Below, piece by piece: positions 35,619 through 43,505 of a stretch of 64,000 nt of DNA. The position numbers were made by a program, and so were the translations under genes. Below the pieces are notes generated by a model, which saw only the letters and a list, made by a program, of their open reading frames with translations, was not told where the DNA came from and searched no databases. Origin of the DNA: Robertmurraya andreesenii (lineage in GTDB: Bacteria > Bacillota > Bacilli > Bacillales > Cytobacillaceae); assembly GCF_030813005.1 (NCBI RefSeq), contig NZ_JAUSTU010000016.1, forward strand, positions 1 through 64,000. The letters are read 5' to 3'. Position 1 is the stretch's first letter; the number at the start of each line of letters is the position of its first letter.

Positions 35619-36014
35619 TTATTGATTTTTAACCGCTTTCTTTGATTTCTTTTTCTTGCTCTTGCTTTCTTCTTTCGTTTCCATCTCTATAGAATTAAGT
35701 TTCCCTTCCTCGACCTCCGATTGGGGTTGTGAGGAAATGATGTATTTCATAATTTCTGCATGCGGATTATTAATGACAAGTGCCATTTTCAAAGGTTGAT
35801 TGGCCTTTGTTTCAGCTACTTGCTTCGCAACATCCACGGCAACTGTTACATCGGAAACACTACCTCCAATTATCAACGTGACTAATCTTCCGCCTAAGTA
35901 GTTCTCACTTGCGAGAAATTCTACATCGGATGATTTGCACATCTGATCCAATAATTCCATTGCGATGGTAAAATACTGTGTCTCAACTACTCCAAGCGCC
36001 TCGTATTTCTTCAT
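35619..36014 (-). CDS. BMC-H shell protein with lysine-rich C-terminal tail
   Basis: 131 residues. A divergent BMC domain fills about 1-95 (ALGVVETQYFTIAMELLDQM ... VINNPHAEIM). The next 36 residues are an acidic then strongly basic tail (METKEESKSKKKKSKKAVKN). EutK and PduK also extend BMC-H domains, but with other tails. The tail may bind nucleic acid, anchor the particle or interact with cargo; none of this can be seen directly. Confidence 0.85.
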   Translation of the reverse strand: MKKYEALGVVETQYFTIAMELLDQMCKSSDVEFLASENYLGGRLVTLIIGGSVSDVTVAVDVAKQVAETKANQPLKMALVINNPHAEIMKYIISSQPQSEVEEGKLNSIEMETKEESKSKKKKSKKAVKNQ

Positions 36015-36029
36015 TTTTTTACCACCTTT

Positions 36030-36302
36030 TTATTCTGGATCGAGCAGCCTTTCAAGCCCTTCATAAGGTCTTGCTATAGCTCGAACGGCAACTAACTCAC
36101 CCATACTGCTTGCGGTTTCTTCCCCGACTTCGAGAGCCTCCTTAACTGATGCAAGGTCTCCGGATATAATGACCGTAATCATTCCTGACCCAGCGCGCTT
36201 AATACTATGAACATCAACGTAGGCTGATTTGACCATCCTATCAACGCATGCTGCAGCGGTTACGAAACCGACCACCTCTAATAGACCAATTGAACGATTC
36301 AT
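36030..36302 (-). CDS. BMC-H shell protein, divergent
   Basis: 90 residues. RSIGLLEVVGFVTAAACVDRM, AGSGMITVIISGDLASVKEA and ARPYEGLERL match the domain, but the pore region reads KRAGSG rather than KIGSG, so a different pore property is likely. ATG 36302 is preferred over the GTG that overlaps the AGAGGTG site. Confidence 0.93.
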   Translation of the reverse strand: MNRSIGLLEVVGFVTAAACVDRMVKSAYVDVHSIKRAGSGMITVIISGDLASVKEALEVGEETASSMGELVAVRAIARPYEGLERLLDPE

Positions 36303-36314
36303 TTCCACACCTCT

Positions 36315-36635
36315 CTACTTCAGCTTGACCTTGCCGATGTTAAGTAGCTTATCCATCTCTTCCGTCGAAGAAGGAATGACATGGGTGAGAATGTCCCCTG
36401 CATTGATATACTTTGAAGCCTCATCAACCGCAGCCTCTAAGGCCACCTTGACATCTGAGATTGCCCCAGAGAATTTCACCTGAACTACGACTGGAATTGG
36501 TGCTTTATCCCCTGTGGCCGGGTTGTTGACATCGATTCCTTCAATCGTGATATTTGCTGCCTTACAAGCCTTGTCCATAGAAGCAAGTGCAACGCTGTAG
36601 CCTTGAACCTCCAAAAATCCAACTGCCTTTGCCAT
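36315..36635 (-). CDS. BMC-H shell protein with an enlarged central loop
   Basis: 106 residues. AVGFLEVQGYSVALASMDKA is the usual opening. An insertion (GIDVNNPATGDKAPIPV, about 33-49) sits where standard members have the short pore segment, then QVKFSGAISDVKVALEAAV continues. This should change the central pore. First shell gene after the dehydrogenase, ten bases downstream of it. Confidence 0.88.
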   Translation of the reverse strand: MAKAVGFLEVQGYSVALASMDKACKAANITIEGIDVNNPATGDKAPIPVVVQVKFSGAISDVKVALEAAVDEASKYINAGDILTHVIPSSTEEMDKLLNIGKVKLK

Positions 36636-36645
36636 ACCTGTTCAC

Positions 36646-38226
36646 CTACCCTATGATTCGAAATCCACCTTCAGCGAGAACACATCTTCTTTGTCTTGTA
36701 AACGTCTTGGCTGATGTAATGCCTTCACCTGTTGGCCCAGCAATGGTCATTGTTGTATGCCCTTCTCCTCCGAAGCCAACTCCAGCTAATGAAGAGGCAT
36801 TTTTGACAAATATTGTGGTTTCAATAGCTCGAGCAAATTTGGTTAAATGATCGACATTACGTGAGTGCATAATGGCGGTATGTCGATTTCCATGCTCAGC
36901 AAGAACGGCTAAATCAATCGCCTGCTCTAAATCCTTCACTCTCACAATTGGGAAAACGGGCATCATTTGCTCAAGCTGTACAAATGGGTGATCAAAGTCA
37001 ACCTCACAAATAAGTAGCTTTACATCTCCATTAGCTTGGATACCTAACTTTTGTAGGAAAGCAGTTGCATCCTTTCCAACCCACTCTTTTGAAACGTGAT
37101 ATTCCCGTTTATTGTCAAGAGAACAACCTCTTGCCTCCTGGTTGATATTTTCCTCTAAGGCAAAGCTCATTAGTTGCTCCAGTTGCTGCCCATCGAGCAT
37201 ATAAGCTCCGTGGTTTAGCATTTGGAAAATCAAATCATCTGCTACAGAATCGATGACAAATAATTCTTTTTCTGCGATACATAAAAGGTTGTTATCAAAA
37301 GAGGCACCCTCTATAATGCTCTTGGCTGCTTTTTCTAAGTCCGCTGTTTCATCCACGATTACTGGAGGATTCCCTGCACCTGCACCAATCGCTTTTTTAC
37401 CGGATTTGAGCAGAGTCTTCACCAGTCCTGGCCCACCGGTACCAACCAATAATCTCACCTTTGGACTCTCGATAATCACATTAAGTGTATCGAGTGTTGG
37501 ATTTTTCACCATTGTGATAAGGTTCTCTGGACCGCCAGCCTGTTGAATGGCTTTGTTCAATAAATCAACCACAAATGCACACGAATGTTTAGATGATGGA
37601 TGAACATTTAATACAACAGCATTTCCTGATGCTAGTATTCCAATTGAGTTATTGATGATGGTCTCAGTTGGGTTTGTGACCGGAGTAACAGCACCAATAA
37701 GTCCAAATGGAGCTTGTTCTACAATGGTTAGGCCATCATCTCCAGAGAAGGCGTTGGTTGTTAAATCTTCTGTACCCGGTGTTTTGCTTGCAACTAGCTC
37801 ATGTTTGGCCACTTTGTCTTCATAACGGCCAAGCTTAGTTTCCTCGTACACCATTTTTGCTAGCTGTTCTTTATGCTCAAGCACGGTAGCACGAATTGCT
37901 GAAATGATCTGCTCCCTTTCCTTAAGCTGAAACCGCTTTAAATATTCTCGTTGAGCAAGGTAGGCAGCTTCAATTGCATCTTCCATCTTCTCAAAAACAC
38001 CAGCAAGGCCAGTATTTTGAGAGGATGGAGTCATTGCGGATGAAGCAATGCCCTGATTTTGATGTACAGCCATCTTCATCTGAATTGGCTGGATGGTTTG
38101 ATGGCTATGATCAGAATTGGATGCTGCTACGTGCTCTGTTGATTCTGGTGCTGACTGAGCATTAATATTTTGTAGGACGGACTGGATAATCTTTTGGATG
38201 TCCTGCTCTGTCATATGAACTGTCAT
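36646..38226 (-). CDS. CoA-acylating aldehyde dehydrogenase (PduP/EutE family) with encapsulation peptide
   Basis: 526 residues. Oxidises an aldehyde with NAD+ and CoA to acyl-CoA, the signature enzyme of metabolosomes. Catalytic Cys316 lies in SFDNNLLCIAEKE. GTGGPGLVKTLL and KKAIGAGAGNPPVIVDETAD bind cofactors. Residues 1-22 (MTEQDIQKIIQSVLQNI) form an amphipathic helix, then a 45-residue linker rich in Ser, Gln and Pro: a classical encapsulation peptide. GGAGGAGG ribosome site supports ATG 38226. Likely substrate acetaldehyde or (methylthio)acetaldehyde. Confidence 0.94.
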   Translation of the reverse strand: MTVHMTEQDIQKIIQSVLQNINAQSAPESTEHVAASNSDHSHQTIQPIQMKMAVHQNQGIASSAMTPSSQNTGLAGVFEKMEDAIEAAYLAQREYLKRFQLKEREQIISAIRATVLEHKEQLAKMVYEETKLGRYEDKVAKHELVASKTPGTEDLTTNAFSGDDGLTIVEQAPFGLIGAVTPVTNPTETIINNSIGILASGNAVVLNVHPSSKHSCAFVVDLLNKAIQQAGGPENLITMVKNPTLDTLNVIIESPKVRLLVGTGGPGLVKTLLKSGKKAIGAGAGNPPVIVDETADLEKAAKSIIEGASFDNNLLCIAEKELFVIDSVADDLIFQMLNHGAYMLDGQQLEQLMSFALEENINQEARGCSLDNKREYHVSKEWVGKDATAFLQKLGIQANGDVKLLICEVDFDHPFVQLEQMMPVFPIVRVKDLEQAIDLAVLAEHGNRHTAIMHSRNVDHLTKFARAIETTIFVKNASSLAGVGFGGEGHTTMTIAGPTGEGITSAKTFTRQRRCVLAEGGFRIIG

Positions 38227-38240
38227 GCCTTCCTCCTCCT

Positions 38241-39029
38241 TTAATTCTTTAAGTACTTACTTACAATTTCTTCTGTTACCTTTCGAACAACGCTCTCAAT
38301 CATTTCTTCCTTCTCACCACGTTTTGGGCTGTTTCCTTTTACCTCGCAAGGTGGCATTCCGCCCGTCTTGATGCCCATGGACTCACGAATGTTAATAAGG
38401 TCTGAAACCTGTGAGCAATTTAATTCATTGGTTTTATTAATAATGTTATTGGAATACATCAGCATAAGCGCATAATGCTCCAACGATTCCATACGATAAT
38501 AGGCTTGAATTAAGTCTGCTCCCCATGTTAATGCTCCGTGATTCGCTAAGAGAACCGCATTATAATCCTTGCAATAAGGTGCGATCGAATCAGGGACTTC
38601 CTGTGTTCCTGGGGTTGCGTAAGGAGCAACAGGAACCGTTCCTAAAATAACGACAGCCTCTGGTGACACAGGCTTATCTAAATCAATTCCTGCAATGGCA
38701 AATGAAGTAGCAACAGGGGGATGTGCGTGAACAACTGCATTTACCTCAGGATTTTCATTATAAACGCGAAGGTGCATCTTTACTTCTGATGACGGTTTCA
38801 TTTTCCCTGACAATACCTTCCCCGAGAGATCCATCTTCACCATCATATCCGGCGTCATGAACCCTTTGCTTACCCCCGTAGGCGTGGTCCAAATTGTATT
38901 AGGTCCAACCTTTACCGAGATATTTCCATCGTTAGCAGCTACAAAGTTCTTGTTATATATGCGTCTTCCAATCTCACAGATTAGCTTTTTTGCCTCAAAG
39001 TCCGAGTAATACTTCGGCTTATCTTTCAT
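38241..39029 (-). CDS. class II (zinc) aldolase of the fuculose-phosphate type with C-terminal encapsulation peptide
   Basis: 262 residues. Active-site residues E82 (PSSEVKMH), H101 and H103 (VVHAHPP) and H164 (LLANHGAL) match zinc-dependent ketose-1-phosphate aldolases. The last 22 residues (ESVVRKVTEEIVSKYLKN) form an amphipathic helix after a flexible linker, the pattern that sends enzymes into BMCs. Predicted to split a 5-substituted ribulose-1-phosphate into DHAP and a two-carbon aldehyde. ATG 39029 lies nine bases from AAAGGAG. First gene of the BMC operon. MtnB-type dehydratases share this fold and are the main alternative. Confidence 0.88.
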   Translation of the reverse strand: MKDKPKYYSDFEAKKLICEIGRRIYNKNFVAANDGNISVKVGPNTIWTTPTGVSKGFMTPDMMVKMDLSGKVLSGKMKPSSEVKMHLRVYNENPEVNAVVHAHPPVATSFAIAGIDLDKPVSPEAVVILGTVPVAPYATPGTQEVPDSIAPYCKDYNAVLLANHGALTWGADLIQAYYRMESLEHYALMLMYSNNIINKTNELNCSQVSDLINIRESMGIKTGGMPPCEVKGNSPKRGEKEEMIESVVRKVTEEIVSKYLKN

Positions 39030-39125
39030 AAAATACATCTCCTTTCCCAAATACCTCTTATTTCTATTTCTCCTTTGAATCCCTAAACCAAAGGAATGAT
39101 AAATTCGCATCTATAATTCTATTTA

Positions 39126-39154
39126 ATTTTCCTATTTTTATGTGGTTTTGTCAA
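39126..39154 (-). promoter_or_regulatory. candidate promoter of the BMC operon
   Basis: On the minus strand TTGACA (39154-39149) and GAAAAT (39131-39126) are 17 bp apart, about 100 bp before the aldolase start. Confidence 0.5.
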
Positions 39155-39227
39155 ATGATATTTTGGTTTTATAGTTATTTTTTGTTGTTTCTTCTTTTAT
39201 CTTATCTAGCCTTCAGTCTTTGTAATT

Positions 39228-39247
39228 GAATATACCATTGTATATTC
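39228..39247. promoter_or_regulatory. palindromic operator candidate for the DeoR regulator
   Basis: GAATATAC, four bases, GTATATTC is a perfect inverted repeat midway between the divergent regulator and BMC operon. A third half-site GTATATTT lies at about 39262. No other strong palindrome occurs in this 315-bp gap. Confidence 0.55.
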
Positions 39248-39344
39248 TCATTTATTTTCCTGTATATTTTGGTAAAGGATTTATTAAACCCACAAAACAT
39301 GCTATAATTTTTTCTACAATACAAATTAACTTAAGGAGAAAACC

Positions 39345-40106
39345 ATGCTTCCTATCGCTCGGAAAAATAAGATCAAGGAAATTATTTTGGAAAAAAAGAG
39401 TGTAACTGTCGCAGATTTAACGAAACAATTCAGTGTCACAGAAGAAACAATTCGAAGAGATTTAAAACAGCTTGAAGAGGAAGGAGTCCTCACTAGAACC
39501 TATGGTGGCGCTTATGTATCTGACGGTGTTCAGAATGATGTAAACGTAAATTTACGTGAACATATTCATGTTGAAGGTAAAAAGAAAATTGCTGCCAAAT
39601 GCATTTCCATGATAAAAAATGGGGATTCTATCTTTCTTGATGCCTCCACTACTTCGCTTATGATTGCTAGTATGTTGGAGGATAAAAAGTTAACGGTTGT
39701 CACGAATTCCTTAAAGGTTATTAACAGTCTGATTGAGAAGCCAAACATTAATATTGTCGTGATTGGAGGTACTCTCTCTCCTAGTTCTTTATCAAATGTC
39801 GGCAGAAGCTCAGAATACACAATGAAACACTATTTTTTTGACACCGCATTCATTTCCTGCCGTTCCGTCAGTATGCAGCATGGAATTACGGATTCCAACG
39901 AGCAGCAGGCGGGGATTCGGAAGCTTGCTGCAGAGCACGCCAATAACGTTTATCTGATTGCCGATTATACCAAATTTGATAAGACATCTTTTGCAAGAAT
40001 ATGTGATTTTGATCAAATCAACCATGTAGTAGTGGACAACAAACTTTCGCTGGAATGGAAGCAGTTCCTTAGAGAACAAAATATTACATTATACGAATGT
40101 GAATAG
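39345..40106 (+). CDS. DeoR-family transcriptional regulator of the BMC locus
   Basis: 253 residues. The N-terminal HTH (about 6-57: IKEIILEKKSVTVADLTKQF ... EETIRRDLKQLEEEG) and the C-terminal sugar-phosphate sensor domain (GDSIFLDASTTSLMIASML, VTNSLKVINSL, IADYTKFDKTSF) are those of DeoR/GlpR repressors. Such proteins sense phosphorylated sugars. It is divergent from the BMC operon and convergent with mtnA, so likely controls one or both. AAGGAG ribosome site. Confidence 0.9.
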   Translation: MLPIARKNKIKEIILEKKSVTVADLTKQFSVTEETIRRDLKQLEEEGVLTRTYGGAYVSDGVQNDVNVNLREHIHVEGKKKIAAKCISMIKNGDSIFLDASTTSLMIASMLEDKKLTVVTNSLKVINSLIEKPNINIVVIGGTLSPSSLSNVGRSSEYTMKHYFFDTAFISCRSVSMQHGITDSNEQQAGIRKLAAEHANNVYLIADYTKFDKTSFARICDFDQINHVVVDNKLSLEWKQFLREQNITLYECE

Positions 40107-40107
40107 A

Positions 40108-40136
40108 AAGCGCCCAAGGGGCGTTTTCTTTTTTCT
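40108..40136 (+). terminator. intrinsic terminator of the DeoR gene
   Basis: CGCCC (40111-40115) pairs with GGGCG (40119-40123), followed by TTTTCTTTTTT. Confidence 0.75.
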
Positions 40137-40144
40137 AGATATAG

Positions 40145-40175
40145 AAAAGCTGAGCAGGATTCCAACTCAGCTTTT
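40145..40175 (-). terminator. intrinsic terminator of the mtnA operon
   Basis: AAAAGCTGAG (40145-40154) and CTCAGCTTTT (40166-40175) form a ten-bp stem with T-tracts on both strands, so it could serve both convergent transcripts. Confidence 0.75.
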
Positions 40176-40181
40176 TCTTAT

Positions 40182-41246
40182 CTATTTTTTAAACATTTGT
40201 GGCAATGATTCAGTAAAAGGCGCATAGGCAATTCCTTTTTCAGTAATAATTCCAGTGATTAAGGAATGATCAGTCACATCAAAGCAAGGATTATAGGTTT
40301 TCACATTCTCCGGTGCCATTGGCTTTTCATACCATTTGCTTGTAATTTCCTCAGATGGTCTAAGCTCAATGTGAATGTCGTCCCCTGTCTTACATTCTAA
40401 GTCAATTGTTGATAGCGGAGCACAGACATAGAATGGAATATTATAATGCTTAGCTAATATAGCGACGCCGGAGGTACCGATTTTGTTTGCTGTATCACCA
40501 TTCTCAGCTACCCTGTCACAACCAACTAAGACAGCCTGGATTTTGCCCTCCTTCATGACAATAGAGGCCATGTTATCACAAATCAACGTTACATCAACAC
40601 CAGCTTTTTCAAGCTCCCATGCTGTTAAGCGTGCCCCTTGAAGCAACGGTCTCGTTTCATCAGCATAAACCTTGAAATCATACCCTTTTTCTTGACCTAA
40701 GTAAATGGGCGCTAGAGCGGTTCCGTATTTTGCGGTTGCAATGGTACCAGCGTTACAATGAGTTAAAATACCCCAGCCTGGCTCAAGGACTGATAAAGCA
40801 TATTTTCCAATCGATTCGCAAATTTGCTCGTCTTCAGCACGAATAAGTTCAGCTTCCTCTTTTAAGGCCGCCTTTACCTCAGCAGGAGTCTTGCCTTCTT
40901 CAGCTTTAAAACGGTCTTCCATTCGATTCAACGCCCAGAAAAGATTAACCGCAGTTGGTCTAGATGATGCTAGATATTCCTTTACCTTTTTAAAGTCTTC
41001 ATAGAGACCATCATAGGTATCAGCAGTTGATTTTTTTGTTCCTAAATAAACCCCATATCCAGCAGCAATCCCTATTGCCGGCGCTCCACGAACCTTCAAT
41101 TGATAGATAGCATCCCAGACATCTTCCATTTCCTTTAGTTCAAGAAATACGGTTTCATTTGGTAAAACGGTTTGGTCTAGCAAAATTAACGTGCTATTTT
41201 CATCATCTAATTTAACTGATTGAATGACTTCAACAGGATTTCCCAT
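40182..41246 (-). CDS. mtnA: 5-methylthioribose-1-phosphate isomerase (or 5-deoxyribose-1-P isomerase)
   Basis: 354 residues. Isomerises 5-methylthioribose-1-phosphate to the ribulose form. KVRGAPAIGIAAGYGVYL is the family signature, the catalytic Cys164 is in THCNAGTIAT and Asp244 in GCDRVAENGD. The same fold serves eIF2B-like proteins, but both catalytic residues are here. One base after mtnK. No mtnB, mtnW, mtnX or mtnD is nearby, so the product is likely passed to the BMC aldolase. Homologues acting on 5-deoxyribose-1-phosphate are known (DrdI). Confidence 0.9.
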   Translation of the reverse strand: MGNPVEVIQSVKLDDENSTLILLDQTVLPNETVFLELKEMEDVWDAIYQLKVRGAPAIGIAAGYGVYLGTKKSTADTYDGLYEDFKKVKEYLASSRPTAVNLFWALNRMEDRFKAEEGKTPAEVKAALKEEAELIRAEDEQICESIGKYALSVLEPGWGILTHCNAGTIATAKYGTALAPIYLGQEKGYDFKVYADETRPLLQGARLTAWELEKAGVDVTLICDNMASIVMKEGKIQAVLVGCDRVAENGDTANKIGTSGVAILAKHYNIPFYVCAPLSTIDLECKTGDDIHIELRPSEEITSKWYEKPMAPENVKTYNPCFDVTDHSLITGIITEKGIAYAPFTESLPQMFKK

Positions 41247-41247
41247 T

Positions 41248-42486
41248 TTACTTCGCCTCCATTAAAAACTGTTCTTCAGCTGATTTCAGAACGTCAATAA
41301 AGTTATCGCCTGTCTTCATATTTTCACGGTTTAGAATGAAGGTCTTACCAACGGTTAAACAGATTTTTTCAGCGAGTACGCGGGCCTTTTCGTCTGAAAT
41401 GACTGTAATATCCTTCACATGGGCTAAGCCTATAATTCTTCTAATCAACTCATGCCCTGCGATCGCAGCTGTATCCCTTAAGACTGTACCAAGATAGTAT
41501 TCTTTAAAGCCCTTGTACTTCGCAACAAACTCAGTCGCATGTTCATCCCATGCCTTAGAGAATTTCTCATTAAATAAATCGATGATATCTTTGATTGTGT
41601 TTGTTAAGTAGGCAACATAATCTTGTCTTTCTACATCATTTTCAATCGTGAACAGCGCATTTGCATAGGCAAAGGTTAAGTTAGCTATCACATTCCCGAT
41701 ATCATAGCCAGCTGGTCCATAGAAAGCAAACTCTGGGTCAAAGACCTTTGTGGAGTCTTCCTTAATAAATACAGAGCCTGTATGAAGATCCCCATGAACA
41801 AGTGACTGGGCATTTGTCATAAATTCAAACTTAATTTTTGCTGTTTCAAGCTTTAATGCCTCATCATCCCAGATGGTTTCCTTCACAAAATCTCCTGTTC
41901 CAGGAGTGACATCATTGCGTGGACAGTCATAGAATGGCTCAGTAAATACTAAATCCTCAGAGATTTCACAAAGCTCTGGATTTATAAAGCTTTTTACAAG
42001 CGCCTTCTTTTCTTTATGCTCCATCACCACATCGGAAGTAAGCAATAATGTATTTACAAGGAATGTAGAAATATGGTCAGCAAAAAGCGGAAATTTCTTA
42101 TGCTTTATTAAAGCGCCTCTCATCATTTCATGGTCTGATAAGTCTTCCATCGCACAGCAGTTCATGATTGGATCATATTTATATACTTCTGGCACATATC
42201 CAGGAGCTAATTTGTATTGCAGCTTTAGGATTTCACTTTCAATTCGGTTGCGATCCGGTGATAGCTTAAATTCATCAGAAATACGAGCTATCGGTCCTGC
42301 CTGCTTAATAATGACGGACTTATTTGTTTTCGAATCAACCACTTTGAATACATAGTTTAGATTACCATCCCCGATTTCCTTACAGGTCAGTTCAGCATCC
42401 TCTTGGAAGAAGTCAAGATGTCTCTTTGCGTATTCAATTGCATCACTTTCTGTCATCGTAAAGTATTCTTTAGTGAAATCTTTCAT
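41248..42486 (-). CDS. mtnK: S-methyl-5-thioribose kinase
   Basis: 412 residues. Phosphorylates the 1-OH of 5-methylthioribose with ATP. It has a protein-kinase-like fold: GDGNLNYVFKVVD (about 39-51), CAMEDLSDHEMMRGALI, the catalytic loop HGDLHTGSVF (231-240) and the metal-binding DPEFAFYGPAGYDIGN. These agree with true MtnK rather than general APH kinases. Placed between the transporter and mtnA. Some homologues may prefer 5-deoxyribose. Confidence 0.92.
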   Translation of the reverse strand: MKDFTKEYFTMTESDAIEYAKRHLDFFQEDAELTCKEIGDGNLNYVFKVVDSKTNKSVIIKQAGPIARISDEFKLSPDRNRIESEILKLQYKLAPGYVPEVYKYDPIMNCCAMEDLSDHEMMRGALIKHKKFPLFADHISTFLVNTLLLTSDVVMEHKEKKALVKSFINPELCEISEDLVFTEPFYDCPRNDVTPGTGDFVKETIWDDEALKLETAKIKFEFMTNAQSLVHGDLHTGSVFIKEDSTKVFDPEFAFYGPAGYDIGNVIANLTFAYANALFTIENDVERQDYVAYLTNTIKDIIDLFNEKFSKAWDEHATEFVAKYKGFKEYYLGTVLRDTAAIAGHELIRRIIGLAHVKDITVISDEKARVLAEKICLTVGKTFILNRENMKTGDNFIDVLKSAEEQFLMEAK

Positions 42487-42502
42487 GATAATCCCTCCAG
42501 GC

Positions 42503-43504
42503 TTATTTCTGTTTATAGTAAGTTAAAGCAAGAGCAAGCGCTAACACAGTCCCTTTGACAATATCCATCGCATAATATGGGACAGACATCATAACTAATC
42601 CATTGGAAAGAATTCCTATTAACACCGCACCAACAAATGTTCCAAAGGCATTTGGTTTTCCTGCACCTAATACAGATAAACCGATAAATGATGCTGCAAC
42701 CGCATCCATTAAGTACGGAGCACCTGAATTGATTTCTGCAGTCATTACACGTGAAGCTAACACGATTCCACCAATTGCTGCGAATGTCGCTGAAAGTAAA
42801 TAAGCTAGAATCTTATACTTATTAACAGGAATACCAGATAATCTTGCTGCTTCTTTGTTTCCACCAATCACATACATGTAACGGCCATGTTTCGTATAAT
42901 TCAAGAAGATGTGAACGACTGCAACAACAACGACCATGATGATAATAATCCACGGAACCTGTCCAATTTTTGAGAAAACCGGAGAAATTAATCCTGTAGA
43001 AAAACTACCATCTGGCATAATCATATTTTCTGAAACTGTTGCACCCTTTGTGTAAGTAAGGGCAATTCCTTGTACGATAAACATGGTTGCTAACGTCATG
43101 AGCATATCCGGAATTTTCACTTTAACAATCATAAAGGAGTTGAATGCTCCGACCACTAACGCTGCAGCCACTGCTGCCAGAATGGCTACAAAAATATTTT
43201 GTGAAAACCATACAAACATGGAGATGACAACAGCATTTGACAGAGATACAGTTGATCCCACCGATAAATCAAATCCATCAACGGATAAAGAAATCGTAAT
43301 CCCGATCGCAATAATCGTTACGATGGATATAGATCTTAAAATATTGACAATATTTGCCCCTTGGATAAAGCTCGGATTCGCAACTGCGAAAATCACAATT
43401 AGTGCAAAAATCGTGATGATCGTTCCATATTTATAGAGAAACTCAAAAAGCTCAAATCCCTTTTTTTCGGGCTTTGATGTTTGAACAGGATTTGCTGAGT
43501 TCAT
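42503..43504 (-). CDS. ribose-type ABC transporter permease
   Basis: 333 residues, about ten membrane helices, RbsC family. VDGFDLSVGSTVSLSNAVVI and LASRVMTAEINSGAPYLMDA are family segments. ATG 43504 follows the ATPase stop by one base with AGGAGG inside the ATPase end. Imports a pentose-like sugar; by context 5-methylthioribose or 5-deoxyribose. Confidence 0.9.
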   Translation of the reverse strand: MNSANPVQTSKPEKKGFELFEFLYKYGTIITIFALIVIFAVANPSFIQGANIVNILRSISIVTIIAIGITISLSVDGFDLSVGSTVSLSNAVVISMFVWFSQNIFVAILAAVAAALVVGAFNSFMIVKVKIPDMLMTLATMFIVQGIALTYTKGATVSENMIMPDGSFSTGLISPVFSKIGQVPWIIIIMVVVVAVVHIFLNYTKHGRYMYVIGGNKEAARLSGIPVNKYKILAYLLSATFAAIGGIVLASRVMTAEINSGAPYLMDAVAASFIGLSVLGAGKPNAFGTFVGAVLIGILSNGLVMMSVPYYAMDIVKGTVLALALALTYYKQK

Positions 43505-43505
43505 T

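Noticed and set aside
29922..39029. BMC as an ethanolamine, propanediol or glycyl-radical type
   Set aside because: No ammonia lyase, diol dehydratase, reactivase, glycyl-radical enzyme or B12 gene is present in the window.
29922..39029. BMC as a carboxysome
   Set aside because: No RuBisCO or carbonic anhydrase; the enzymes are those of aldehyde catabolism.
38241..39029. Aldolase gene as MtnB (methylthioribulose-1-phosphate dehydratase)
   Set aside because: The fold is shared, but MtnB normally travels with mtnW/mtnX/mtnD, which are missing, while the aldehyde dehydrogenase and shell fit an aldolase. Not fully excluded.
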